Source: Candidatus Sumerlaeota bacterium (lineage in GTDB: Bacteria; Sumerlaeota; Sumerlaeia; JADFCT01). From it: a stretch of 47,562 nt of DNA. This document shows, piece by piece, positions 18,401 through 25,710 of this stretch. Location: contig JAPLSP010000136.1 of assembly GCA_026398575.1 (NCBI GenBank), forward strand, positions 1 through 47,562, given 5' to 3'. The notes below the pieces were generated by a model. The model saw nothing but the letters and a program-made list of their open reading frames with translations, searched no databases and was not told the DNA's origin. Position numbers and translations under genes: made by a program. The first letter of the stretch is position 1; each line of letters opens with the position of its first letter.

Positions 18401-19105
18401 ACGGGCATATACGCGGGGCAGATTCAGCGGCTTGCCATTAGCGGCGCCAAGATAGACAGCTGGTTGATCGCGGATATTTTGGAGTCCAGGTTCGCGGCTT
18501 CTTTGTCGGCGCGCGGCGCAGTCTTTGTGAGCAATTTCCGGACGCAGTCATTGCGCCTGCCCTTTGTGGGCGGCATCGAGGCCGATATGATCCAGAGCGG
18601 CGCCAAGCGGCTGAGCGTGTCGGCGCCGGCGGGCGACCTGGCAATCGGATCGCTCTGGGCGGACGGCGAGATTTCGGCGCTGAAAGCCACGTTCAAGCCT
18701 TACCGCGACAATAGCGGCGTGCTGCGATCCATGGGCGGATACGCCGGATTGCGCAATAGGTCCGTGACGACGCCGACGGCCATGAGCGTTGTGATTTCGG
18801 GCCTGGCGCCACAATTCAGCGCGCGCATCCCGGTGATTCAAGGCGATCTGGGCGTGAGGGGAGTCTTTTACGCCGGCGCGACGGAAGACGCCTCGGCAAC
18901 GACGGCCACGCCCAATTCACGCGGGATTATCGCGCGCATTGTCACGCTGAAAAACTCGAATACGCGCGTGCCGGCGGACATCCGCGCCGCTGGCGGCCCG
19001 TTCATCGAAGGCGCCGCCTGGAGCGATCCATCGCATCCGCCGCGCCTGATCGGCGACGTCAACGCCATCACGGCAGGACGTTTTAAGTTAGAAAGCGGCA
19101 AATAA
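12410..19105 (+). CDS. Giant secreted protein: two FG-GAP propellers, beta-sandwich repeats, papain-fold domain
   Basis: A 2231-residue protein with a signal peptide ending near GASQGQ and an AGGAG site upstream. Residues about 40-455 form seven FG-GAP blades with Ca-binding loops (DLNGDGVAD, DVDGDGIPD, DMDLDGFGD). Three carboxypeptidase-regulatory-like beta-sandwiches follow (SGRVLTAAGLPVPDV, then GWTGEITP). The whole block is repeated at about 725-1410, and one more sandwich reaches 1500. A C1-type domain (about 1510-1760) has Cys1540 in GVCWAM and Asn1716 in NSWGTNWG, but Gln1698 stands where the catalytic His is expected (YQAVCVTGYD). The last 450 residues are beta-rich and unrecognised, with a VDG repeat at about 1977-1988. 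Likely a cell-surface adhesin or binding protein with an inactive or unusual protease domain. Confidence 0.85.
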   Translation: MMKTLRFEQQLSRAARFYFVLFFILLAGASQGQTSLTVVSPRSQTNGYFGIAGAVFPSSLPGVPGSVLTGASHETALSGQTGAGRAYVLDALTGAQIRAFDSPNPETDGGFSRSVAVIADLNGDGVADIIIGAPHEDPSLTVVDGGRVYLFSGADGSRLRTLVSPNPETSGLFGASVAAVGDVDGDGIPDIVIGAPGEAGAGGAASAGRAYIISGVTGQVIHALNSPKEMANGSFGSSVAGLRDANGDSYGDVIIGAPGEESAASGHAYIFSGRTGLVLWTLTSPYIATSGHFGISVAAIADVTGDGSEDIVIGASGENLTPSPTSTGLAHLFNGVTGAYVRTLVSPNRQAGGNFGGAVASAGDMDLDGFGDVVAGASGESVAPGLDSSGRAYLFSGSSGRLIRTFASLNPQIGGNFGFGVAGAIDPTSTGRVLAGAYGESPDTTHTAAGRLYSFTVAIEPPPIISGRVLTAAGLPVPDVTMLVSNGIDNALTDANGRYQVRVFRGWTGEITPAKTGHSFNPHFRSYDNVNADLANQNFTAIPPVSVAISGQITYPNSAPAAGVTISTSDNLSSASTDANGAYTLNVPYYWSGAIIPAKFGVSFAPDRLTFTSLTVPVAGQDFTASNLMIHLSGAIITLTSGIAPMGVTLTAAPATGLAVSTVTAVTTSAGVFNLALPYGWSGVVTPSRTGFVFVPASLSYAALTTDVAGASFAGSAPGSGLFLSLSSPIPQSGGAFGASVALVPAAPGSITSDILIGASHESYPLTSLSSGRVHLFRGQTGALIRSLDSATPETDGSFGRAVASIPDMNGDGIAEIAVGARNEDPVANAIDGGRVYIYSGSDGTRMRTLASPNQQPSGLFGAAVAAIPDVDGDGLADIAVGAPGESGLAGASRAGRVYIFSGATGQPIQMLLSPHEGANGYFGISLAGLKDVDGDGAGDLAIGAYGEQTNASGNAYIYSGKAGQALWTLVSPRAIANGRFGFCVAAIPDVSGNGREDIAVGAYGESLSGSPAGSGLAHIFDGVTGAFVRTLASPNPEDTGQFGLSLAGAGDMDLDGYGDLIIGASGETAAAGSLGSGRAYLFSGATGWLLKTFVSLNPQPGGSFGIGVAGVVDNAAAGRVIVGANGESQDEAFPASGQAYIFNIALEAEPVISGSVLTVSGAPVLGVTMAASNNGASAVTDANGQYKTRVWRGWSGEITPVKPAHTFEPHWRSYSDVTADVTNQTFTATLPASLAISGRIAYANGAAVEGVIVATNDSLTSAVTDINGAYSLSVPYDWSGAIIPQKFDISFVPGRLEYTSLTIPMADQNFTAFNEVVHISGAIVLASGDSPASVTIAAVPSTDTVTTASPVPGAVTIITTAAGTYDLTLPYGWSGTVTPSRTGFGFVPINRSYAFLITDATTQTFTAGPLLTISGSVLTPVSAVTTGLSGVSVIASDPSLTAVTDTAGGYAFTVPYGWSGWVAPINRANAETSYNFTPPLRAFSGITTSVSRVNFLAWNVVRDQVDLSVYLPPVDDQRPLNIRMYGPDDFSQGFGAGVCWAMGYYAKTFNEAKRLGKSAADLASDKLLQISPWFLYNNGGAGSFHFTGEILTGYGAASMQTYGAQTTTTLAGHFAEAAGHKALAYQPIFVHAPATAALSTGLSFKGYYDNSTSGLIGLLRGGNCFILGLPVLQTFLTYSSGVYDDANATGTLLYGYQAVCVTGYDPAHNAFKFVNSWGTNWGLGGYGWISAQFVRRFAVEAWRIQEPYGFDSDLTRLPMYKGLTQTQWSKDYEIVYRTRGLGKLSVTSAGVIITGGEARDTLRIVRRVASMRGETIPAIRSDSSLQIYTQAPVGAVEVAGVLNSLTASNCHAESVQAAGIGRITMTAQPNATWFEWANRIRTPDFKLSNRAFTRIVSTAPVASASGGSRLPATVVNLNGVTLNALIVPDRRIVAAVNSRKNTLTGRPTFVSAGGVQDQITTAPAGAAALGGGLGSVDGVDGVDGVDMSFAATSAVLTGIYAGQIQRLAISGAKIDSWLIADILESRFAASLSARGAVFVSNFRTQSLRLPFVGGIEADMIQSGAKRLSVSAPAGDLAIGSLWADGEISALKATFKPYRDNSGVLRSMGGYAGLRNRSVTTPTAMSVVISGLAPQFSARIPVIQGDLGVRGVFYAGATEDASATTATPNSRGIIARIVTLKNSNTRVPADIRAAGGPFIEGAAWSDPSHPPRLIGDVNAITAGRFKLESGK
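12520..16640 (+). repeat. Tandem intragenic duplication of about 2 kb
   Basis: Unit 1 (about 12520-14570) and unit 2 (about 14575-16640) have the same domain order and the same blade-by-blade wording: seven FG-GAP blades then three beta-sandwiches. Corresponding blades share phrases such as LVSPN/LASPN openings and GASGE closings. Divergence is spread over the length, so the duplication is not recent. Confidence 0.85.
18338..18373. repeat. In-frame 9-bp tandem repeat in the giant gene
   Basis: Four units of GTGGACGGG encode Val-Asp-Gly repeats after a Gly/Ala-rich stretch. It is the second copy of the family seen at 11733-11777. Confidence 0.9.
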
Positions 19106-19140
19106 GCTGTTAGGATCTTTCAAACTGTGTTAGAAAAAGT

Positions 19141-19230
19141 CAAATTGAGATAGAACACGGATGGGACGGATCGGGCGGATTAACACGGATTTTTCGCAGC
19201 TTGCGCGAACGACAACATGTTGTCGCTAAA
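19141..19230. repeat. Intergenic repeat with a 16-bp perfect palindrome
   Basis: The gap 19106-19283 contains two ACACGGAT-type words followed by a perfect palindrome, CGACAACATGTTGTCG, at 19210-19225. The same order of words and a near copy of the palindrome occur at 9633-9666, so this looks like a dispersed element. It lies 58 nt before the ptuA start and could also overlap that promoter. Confidence 0.55.
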
Positions 19231-19283
19231 TTTTTGATAAGAGAGCTAATTGCAGAAGAGCCTGAAGAATAAGGAGGCCTGCA

Positions 19284-20579
19284 ATGTATATCAGCAAGAT
19301 TGTCCTCGAAAACATTCGCGGTTTTTCTTCTCTCAGATTTGATCTCAGTCGAGAAGGCGGCAGATATGCCGGTTGGACCGTGTTCACAGGAGACAACGGG
19401 TCGGGGAAAAGCGCTTTACTGAAGGCGATCGCCATTGCGCTCATGGGAAAGGAAACGGCGCGCGCGCTGCAACCCAGCTTTGGGGGCTGGATTCGGGATG
19501 GCGCAGAACAAGGCTCTATCCAGCTGGAAATTGCCCGGTCTGAGGCTGACGATGCATTGAGCGATTCTGGCAAAGCGCCTGCAAAACCATTTCCTGCGAA
19601 AATATCCATTATCAACGGCAGCAAGGAACCCTCTTTGGAAGTTGCGCCGCCTAAGAAAAAATCCAAAACTTATGCGATGCCCGAACGCACGATCTGGTCT
19701 CATGACTCAAGCGGCTGGTTCTCGTGCGGATACGGCCCATTCCGCCGGGTACTTGGCGCTTCTGTGGATGCAATGCGCCAGATGAGCGCGCCAAGCGCAG
19801 AACGATATGTAACGATGTTCCGAGAGGATGCTTCTCTGGCCGAAATGGCTTATTGGCTGCGAGAACTAAAATATAAGGAATTGGAAGGTCATCAGGAAGC
19901 CAAGCGGCAGCTGGAAATACTCCTGGCATTACTCCAAGACAATTTCATGCCTCAATGGATTTCCGTTGATCGCGTGGATTCTGAAGGGCTTTGGCTCCGA
20001 GATCGAAATGGATTCAGTCTGTCTTGGCCGGAAATGAGCGATGGATATCGCGCTGCAGTATCGCTGCTAGCGGATATTCTGCGGCATCTCATCAGGACTT
20101 ATGGCATTTCCGGGCTTCTTGCAGAAACCACTGAGGGACAATGGATCATCGCGCGCAGCGGCGTGGTTTTGATTGACGAGATTGACGCTCATCTCCATCC
20201 TGAATGGCAGCGCCAGATCGGCTTCTGGCTTAAGCGGCATTTCCCAAACATTCAATTTCTTGTTACCTCGCATAGTCCCATTATCTGTCAGGCGGCTGAT
20301 GATAACGGGCTGTTCGTCTTGCCGGAACCTGGCAGCGGCCATGCGCCCCGGCAATTGACAGACGAGGAATATAAGAAGGTCATCGCGTCGCGGCCTGATA
20401 CCATTTTGCTGTCATCCGCATTCGGTATGCAGAACACGCGGTCTCCTTATGCCGTCGAATCCCGGGCTGAATATGCGAAGCTAAATGCCAAGAAACGCAG
20501 CGGCGCCAAGCTGTCCCCTACAGAAAATGATAAAATAAAGCAACTGGATTGGGTCGGGCATGAGGATGAGGAGGCATAG
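19284..20579 (+). CDS. ptuA: ABC/SMC-type ATPase, Septu PtuA-like
   Basis: A 431-residue ATPase with Walker A GDNGSGKS at residues 36-43, a LSGGQ-like MSDGYR at 251-256, Walker B VVLIDE at 294-299 and TSHSP at 328-332. This order fits the AAA_21/SMC-like group found in defence ATPases. The next gene, 3 nt downstream, is an HNH nuclease of the PtuB kind, which is what points to Septu rather than a generic AAA protein. In Septu the ATPase assembles with PtuB into a nuclease complex acting against phage. A strong AAGGAGG lies 6 nt before the ATG. Residues 90-130 carry a Lys/Pro-rich insertion. Retron-associated PtuA is an alternative, but no reverse transcriptase is nearby. Confidence 0.8.
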   Translation: MYISKIVLENIRGFSSLRFDLSREGGRYAGWTVFTGDNGSGKSALLKAIAIALMGKETARALQPSFGGWIRDGAEQGSIQLEIARSEADDALSDSGKAPAKPFPAKISIINGSKEPSLEVAPPKKKSKTYAMPERTIWSHDSSGWFSCGYGPFRRVLGASVDAMRQMSAPSAERYVTMFREDASLAEMAYWLRELKYKELEGHQEAKRQLEILLALLQDNFMPQWISVDRVDSEGLWLRDRNGFSLSWPEMSDGYRAAVSLLADILRHLIRTYGISGLLAETTEGQWIIARSGVVLIDEIDAHLHPEWQRQIGFWLKRHFPNIQFLVTSHSPIICQAADDNGLFVLPEPGSGHAPRQLTDEEYKKVIASRPDTILLSSAFGMQNTRSPYAVESRAEYAKLNAKKRSGAKLSPTENDKIKQLDWVGHEDEEA

Positions 20580-20582
20580 ACG

Positions 20583-21326
20583 ATGCGTCGAATAAGGCGA
20601 GCTACATTAGATGATTCGACGCGGAATGCCCTGGCTCGAAAACAAAGTCATGTGAACTCCGCGCGCACTCGAGGAGACTTGAACGTTGAGCAAGAATGGG
20701 AAAATGCCCGCCGGACCAAGCCACTCAAAGCAGTCTTAACCGCGCTCAAGAACATGATAAACGCCCGCGAGCGCTGTATGTATTGCCTGGATTCGCACGG
20801 AACCGACATCGAGCATTTCTGGCCTAAATCCCAGTATCCTGAACGAATGTTTATCTGGCTGAATCTGCTGCTGAGCTGCGCGGAATGCCAGCGGATAAAA
20901 GGAAGTCAATTCCCGACCGCGAGTGGCAACAATCCGCTTTTAATTGATCCCACTGCGGAACAGCCTTGGGATTATCTCGATTTCGATCCGATCACCGGAA
21001 ATCTCGTCGCTCGATTTGACCCGGTTCAGGATGGATATTGCAGCAAGGGAATTGCGACTGTGGAGACGCTGCAATTGGATAAGCGAGAGGCATTGGCGGC
21101 AGGATATAAGAAGACTTATCGTCGCTTGGCTAATCTAATCAATGAGTATTTGGAAAGCGCTCTTGCATGTTCGCAGAAATTTGTTCAATCGCTGTTTGAG
21201 GCCGACGAACATGGCCTGTTGGGATGGTGTTTCCACGGGAATGGGCAAAAAGAGGCCCCGTTTAGCAAATTACGGAGCGGCGATCCTGAGACATGGAGCG
21301 CTTGTATCCGACTTATCGGATCGTAA
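20583..21326 (+). CDS. ptuB: HNH endonuclease, Septu PtuB-like (TIGR02646-like)
   Basis: A 247-residue predicted nuclease. The HNH zinc-finger core is visible: C65-M-Y-C68, DIEH with His78, then WLNLLLSCAEC with Asn94, Cys99 and Cys102, and Lys106. The N-terminus (MRRIRRATLD) and this arrangement match proteins that pair with PtuA ATPases. Expected role: DNA (or possibly nucleic-acid) cleavage gated by the ATPase partner after phage infection. It starts 3 nt after ptuA, so the two are co-translated. Its last codons lie just before pcrA. Assignment to Septu is by motif plus context. Confidence 0.82.
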   Translation: MRRIRRATLDDSTRNALARKQSHVNSARTRGDLNVEQEWENARRTKPLKAVLTALKNMINARERCMYCLDSHGTDIEHFWPKSQYPERMFIWLNLLLSCAECQRIKGSQFPTASGNNPLLIDPTAEQPWDYLDFDPITGNLVARFDPVQDGYCSKGIATVETLQLDKREALAAGYKKTYRRLANLINEYLESALACSQKFVQSLFEADEHGLLGWCFHGNGQKEAPFSKLRSGDPETWSACIRLIGS

Positions 21327-21337
21327 AGCAATCAGCA

Positions 21338-23731
21338 ATGGATTTCCTCTCTCAACTCAATCCTACCCAGCGGGAGGCGGCCGGCTGCGTCGAGGGGCCG
21401 CTGCTGATCATCGCCGGCGCGGGCAGCGGCAAGACGCGCGTAATCACGCATCGCATCGCGCACCTGCTCGCGCATTGCGGCGCGCAGCCGTGGAATATTT
21501 TCGCCGTCACCTTCACCAACAAGGCCGCCGAAGAAATGCGCCGGCGCGTGGTGGAGCTGCTGGGCGAGGACCCCGGCACGTCGCTTCAGATATCCACGTT
21601 CCATTCCGCATGCGCCCGTCTGCTGCGGCGCGAAAGCTACAAACTCGGCCTCGCGCCCGGCTTCTCGATCTGCGACGATTCGGATCAGGTTGCGCTCCTC
21701 AAGGATTGCCTGAACACGCTCGAAATCGAGCACGACACGCTGCACCCGCGCGCCGTGCAAAACATCATCACGCAGAGCAAGATGCGTCTGCTGGGCGCCG
21801 ATGACTACGCCCAGGCCGCCGAGACCAAACGAGACAAACTGGCGGCAGAGGTTTTTGCGCTCTATCAAAAGCGCCTGCGCGAAAGCAATGCGGTGGACTT
21901 TGACGATCTGATCGGCCTCGTCGTCCAGCTCTTCGAGGAATCGCCCGAAACGCTGGCCGAATATCAGCGCCGCTATCGCTATGTCCTCGTGGACGAATAT
22001 CAGGACACCAACTACGCGCAATACCGCCTCGTCGAGGCGCTGGCGCGCGAACATCGCAACCTGTGCGTCGTCGGCGACGAGGACCAGAGCATCTATTCCT
22101 GGCGCGGCGCCGAGATCAGCAACCTGCTCGACTTCCAAAAGCATTTCCCCGAAGCGCGCGTTCTCCGGCTCGAACAAAACTACCGCTCGACGCAAGCGAT
22201 TCTCGAGGTGGCCAACGCCTCCATCCGCTTCAATCAGGAGCGCCTTGGCAAAACGCTTTTCACCGCGCGCGAGGGCGGCGCCAAGCCCATGCTGATGACG
22301 GCGGAAAACGCCAACGACGAAACGCGCATGATCGTCGAACGCGCCCTCTGGCATCACGCGCATGGAATTCGATTGCGCGACATGGCGATCTTTTACCGCG
22401 CTAATTCGCTGTCGCGCCCATTCGAAGACGAATTGCGCCGCAACAATGTGCCCTATCGCGTCATCGGCGGCGTGCGGTTCTATGATCGCGCCGAGATCAA
22501 GGACCTGCTGGCTTATCTGCATCTAATCGAAAATCCGGACAATGCGCTTGCCTTCATGCGCGTCATCAACCGTCCGCGCCGGGGATTGGGCGAAAAGAGC
22601 GTCGCGGACTTGCAGCGGCTGGCGGACCATTATCATCTTTCCTGCTTCAAGGCCATTGCGCGCGGAACCGAAGAACGCAAAATCACAGGCGCAACGGCGA
22701 AGAAACTCGGCGAGTTCCATGCGATGGTCGAGGCATGGCGCAAACAGCGCGCGGCTGGCGCCTCGCCCTCGGACATGCTCGCCTCGATTCGCAAAGACAC
22801 GCAATACGAGGAAAAGATTGGCGATCCCAAAGACTTCGAGGTGGTGTCGCGCAAGGAAAACATTGACGAATTCGCGACGGCCATCAAAGAGTTCGAGTCC
22901 ACGAATCGCACGGCGGAATTGGGCGATTTTCTGGAGATGGTCAGCCTCAGGTCGGCTGTGGACGAGATGGGCGAAAAAATCGTCCAGGACTCGATTCTCC
23001 TCATGACGCTGCACTGCGCCAAGGGCCTCGAGTTCAAAGTCGTCTTCGTCGCCGCGGTCGAGGAGCCGATCTTCCCCAATCACCGGGCGCTCAACAATAA
23101 AGGCGATTTCGAGGAAGAGCGCCGCCTGTTCTACGTCGGCGTCACACGCGCCGAGGACCATCTGTATCTTTCGCGCGCCGAATCGCGCTTCCGCTTCGGC
23201 GCCAACCAATTCAACAAGGTCTCGCGCTTCCTCACCGAAATCCCCGCCGAACTGCTGGCGGATTATGACCGATACGAAGAATTGAACTACGCCTACGGCG
23301 ACGAGAGCGGCAACGGCAAGCCCTCCGGTTTCGGCGGAAACTTCGGCAAAGACTCCTGGCAATCCCGCAACCGTCTCTCGTTTGATCGCAATCCACAATT
23401 AGCAGTCCCTGGACTTCAATCTTCAATCCGCGGTTCAAATCCAGAAACTGGAAACCCCAAACTCGGAACTCGGAACCCGGAACTCGGAACTCGGAACCCG
23501 GAACTCGGAACTCGCCCCGTGCGCTCGAGCGTCTTCGACCTCCCTAAATCCGCATCCGCCCCGCACAGCGCCTACATAAAAGGCGAGCGCGTCAGCCATC
23601 CCATCCTCGGCGAAGGGACCGTGGAAGATATCTTGAAAACCTCCGGCCACAAGACGATGATCATGATCCGTTTCGACGGCGGCGAGACAATGGCCATGGC
23701 TGAAAAGCAGGCGAACCTCAAAAAGGTCTAA
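21338..23731 (+). CDS. pcrA: UvrD/PcrA superfamily 1 DNA helicase
   Basis: ATP-dependent 3'-5' helicase of about 797 residues, counted from the ATG at 21338, which opens MDFLSQLNPTQREA as in PcrA. Motifs in order: AGAGSGKT (26-33), VDEYQDTN, GDEDQSIYSWRGA, QNYRST, TLHCAKGLEFK and YVGVTRAEDHLYL. A C-terminal Tudor-like domain (GERVSHPILGEGTV) is present as in housekeeping PcrA. The linker before it contains a 7-residue peptide repeat from the DNA array at 23446. Codon use is GC-rich like the core genes, unlike the AT-richer gene after it. It starts 11 nt after ptuB, so it may be transcribed with the defence genes. Either a resident repair helicase flanked by defence genes or a component recruited to them. 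Confidence 0.92.
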   Translation: MDFLSQLNPTQREAAGCVEGPLLIIAGAGSGKTRVITHRIAHLLAHCGAQPWNIFAVTFTNKAAEEMRRRVVELLGEDPGTSLQISTFHSACARLLRRESYKLGLAPGFSICDDSDQVALLKDCLNTLEIEHDTLHPRAVQNIITQSKMRLLGADDYAQAAETKRDKLAAEVFALYQKRLRESNAVDFDDLIGLVVQLFEESPETLAEYQRRYRYVLVDEYQDTNYAQYRLVEALAREHRNLCVVGDEDQSIYSWRGAEISNLLDFQKHFPEARVLRLEQNYRSTQAILEVANASIRFNQERLGKTLFTAREGGAKPMLMTAENANDETRMIVERALWHHAHGIRLRDMAIFYRANSLSRPFEDELRRNNVPYRVIGGVRFYDRAEIKDLLAYLHLIENPDNALAFMRVINRPRRGLGEKSVADLQRLADHYHLSCFKAIARGTEERKITGATAKKLGEFHAMVEAWRKQRAAGASPSDMLASIRKDTQYEEKIGDPKDFEVVSRKENIDEFATAIKEFESTNRTAELGDFLEMVSLRSAVDEMGEKIVQDSILLMTLHCAKGLEFKVVFVAAVEEPIFPNHRALNNKGDFEEERRLFYVGVTRAEDHLYLSRAESRFRFGANQFNKVSRFLTEIPAELLADYDRYEELNYAYGDESGNGKPSGFGGNFGKDSWQSRNRLSFDRNPQLAVPGLQSSIRGSNPETGNPKLGTRNPELGTRNPELGTRPVRSSVFDLPKSASAPHSAYIKGERVSHPILGEGTVEDILKTSGHKTMIMIRFDGGETMAMAEKQANLKKV
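23446..23515. repeat. 7-bp tandem repeat inside pcrA
   Basis: Ten units of consensus AACYCGG, the first two degenerate. Three 7-bp units make 21 nt, so the frame stays open and a 7-residue peptide repeat (GTRNPEL) is produced in the linker before the C-terminal domain. Second copy of the family at 8574-8671. Confidence 0.92.
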
Positions 23732-23760
23732 TCATTTTGCATTAGGTGGGAGGCAAACCT

Positions 23761-25029
23761 ATGATTGTAGAAATCTCGATAAGCAATTTCAAGGCGATCA
23801 GGTATCTCGATCTTCGACTGGATGATTTCCATATTTTAGCCGGGCCCAACGCCAGCGGTAAAACCACCTTTTTGGAAGCCATTGATTTCGTAAAGGACTG
23901 CTTGCGCATAGGGCCGAGGAATGCTGTCGAGTTGCGTGTGCCGGATTTTGATGATTTGACTTACATGCGTGAGGGTGGCGAAATTATCATAGCTTTTTGG
24001 CTGTATTTGCCTGAGATAAATTCCAAATATAGTAAGGGGGTTATTGGATATTTCCTGGCAATTGGGAAAGATGAGCAACTGGGAGTGCATATCACGACTG
24101 AAACCTTGACTGCCTTTCATGAAGATAAGATATCATCCTATAAGAAGCGCGTTGGAGAAGACTTGGTGAAAAAATCGAAGAAAGCTTATTACTACCAACG
24201 CGAAGACGGCGCCTATAAAGACTCTTTTGTATTTGGAATGGATAAGCTTGCCTTGTCATTAACTCCACCTGATGAAAAACGCTATCCAACAGCCAATGCT
24301 GTCAAACGCTTCTTAATGGATAACATTCGTTATATCCAGCTCAACAGCCGCGCCATGCGCTTGCCATGCCCAGTGACTCAAGGTATCAAACTCGAACTAG
24401 ACGGCTCGAATCTGGCTCGCGTTGTTGGATGGCTTATAGGAACAACCAAAGGCAAGAAAGAATTAGCCAGTAAATCCAGGAATAACGCAGGTAAAATCGC
24501 CAGCCGCGTGGTCAATGGCAAAAAAACCTCGGTATCCGGGAGCGCTTCAAGCGACGTAATAGAGAGATGGACCGATCATCTGCGATATGCATTGCCGGAC
24601 TTGAAGGAAATCGCCTGGAATAAACGGGAAGCGGACAATGCGGAATATATAACCCTAAAATACGCAAACGGATTAGAATGCCCTTCTTGGCTGCTGAGTG
24701 ATGGTACGCTGCGGATGCTTGCGCTAACCCTTCCGGCATTCCTGGCCCCTTCGCCAGGTATCTATATGGTTGAAGAACCAGAAAATGGGGTTCACCCAAA
24801 AGCGCTAGAAATCATTCTCCGCTCTTTGTCAACTATTCCCGATTCACAGACATTTGTGGCTACGCATTCTCCTCTTGTAATTCAACAAATGGGCAAGGAC
24901 TCTTTGCTCTGTTTTTCCAAAGACGAATTCGGAGTGCACGTCATCCCTGGCAAGGATCATCCCTTTCTGAAGGATTGGGACGGCACACCTGATTTGGCCA
25001 CTATTTTTGCGGCGGGAGTGCTGGGATGA
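23761..25029 (+). CDS. ABC-type AAA ATPase (AAA_21-like), probable defence component
   Basis: A 422-residue ATPase from the ATG at 23761, which has GGGAGG 9 nt upstream; a GTG at 23746 overlaps that site and is rejected. Walker A GPNASGKT is at 28-35, an LSDGTLR signature at 312-318, Walker B IYMVEEPENGVHP at 334-346, and ATHSP at 367-371. The N-terminus (MIVEISISNFKAI) is typical of OLD/RecF-like ATPases, but no nuclease domain is fused. The next gene overlaps by 4 nt (ATGA), so the two proteins are made together and probably form one complex. The DNA is visibly AT-richer than pcrA, suggesting separate acquisition. Function is inferred from architecture and context. Confidence 0.8.
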   Translation: MIVEISISNFKAIRYLDLRLDDFHILAGPNASGKTTFLEAIDFVKDCLRIGPRNAVELRVPDFDDLTYMREGGEIIIAFWLYLPEINSKYSKGVIGYFLAIGKDEQLGVHITTETLTAFHEDKISSYKKRVGEDLVKKSKKAYYYQREDGAYKDSFVFGMDKLALSLTPPDEKRYPTANAVKRFLMDNIRYIQLNSRAMRLPCPVTQGIKLELDGSNLARVVGWLIGTTKGKKELASKSRNNAGKIASRVVNGKKTSVSGSASSDVIERWTDHLRYALPDLKEIAWNKREADNAEYITLKYANGLECPSWLLSDGTLRMLALTLPAFLAPSPGIYMVEEPENGVHPKALEIILRSLSTIPDSQTFVATHSPLVIQQMGKDSLLCFSKDEFGVHVIPGKDHPFLKDWDGTPDLATIFAAGVLG

Positions 25030-25658
25030 GCCCAAAGGATCTTTTTGTTCTTACAGCAGATGCCGATGCTCAGGCTGTTATGGATTCTGTTCTTAACAGG
25101 CCTGATTCATTGGGAATACGTCGAATCACATTTGATATTGACCGACATCCTGGAAGAGATTCTGGCATGGTGCAAACAGGATCGGACTTGGTTCGTGCAA
25201 GAAAAGGTTTCTATAACAAAGCGCTGCTAATATGGGATAATCATGGATCAGGTTGGGAGAAACACTACTCCCCACAAGAGTCTCAATTGCAGATCGAGAA
25301 AAAACTGGCAGATGTCACTTGGAAAAGCCATAGCTCCGCTATTGTGATTGTGCCGGAATTAGAGGAATGGCTTTGGCATAATAATGCATCAATATCGGGC
25401 TATTATGGAATAGCCCCACTGAAATTGAAACTCTGGATAGAAGAATTCGCATTAATGAGAAAGAAATCAGCCACAGAGGCAAAACTCCAGACGCCCAAGG
25501 AATTATTCGAGTATATCATTAAGAGGAAAACAAAAAATACTATTTCTCCAAGAGACTTTAAGCATATCGCAGCCAAGGCTAGTTTGCGTGATTGGCGGCG
25601 AAGTTCGAGTTTTGATGCCATCGCAAGGACGCTTGCAGGTTGGTTTCCAATCCGATGA
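25026..25658 (+). CDS. Small acidic protein resembling MAD4 / TOPRIM-like partner of the ATPase
   Basis: A 210-residue protein whose ATG overlaps the ATPase stop. The first half alternates beta strands with acidic turns: LFVLTADADAQ, ITFDIDRHPGRDSG, ALLIWDNHGSG and VIVPELEEWLW. From memory this pattern resembles MAD4, a component of methylation-associated defence systems, and more loosely TOPRIM-like partners that sit beside ABC-type ATPases (as AriB does beside AriA in PARIS). Conserved-looking acids are Asp12, Asp37, Asp39, Asp71, Glu111 and Glu113. The C-terminal half is helical and basic. No methyltransferase is nearby, so if it is MAD4-like it works outside a complete MADS cluster. Nuclease activity is inference. 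Confidence 0.6.
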   Translation: MSPKDLFVLTADADAQAVMDSVLNRPDSLGIRRITFDIDRHPGRDSGMVQTGSDLVRARKGFYNKALLIWDNHGSGWEKHYSPQESQLQIEKKLADVTWKSHSSAIVIVPELEEWLWHNNASISGYYGIAPLKLKLWIEEFALMRKKSATEAKLQTPKELFEYIIKRKTKNTISPRDFKHIAAKASLRDWRRSSSFDAIARTLAGWFPIR

Positions 25659-25710
25659 AGGGCAGAATTATTTAATTGGCTAAAAGCATCACAGTAAACG
25701 AATATGATGA

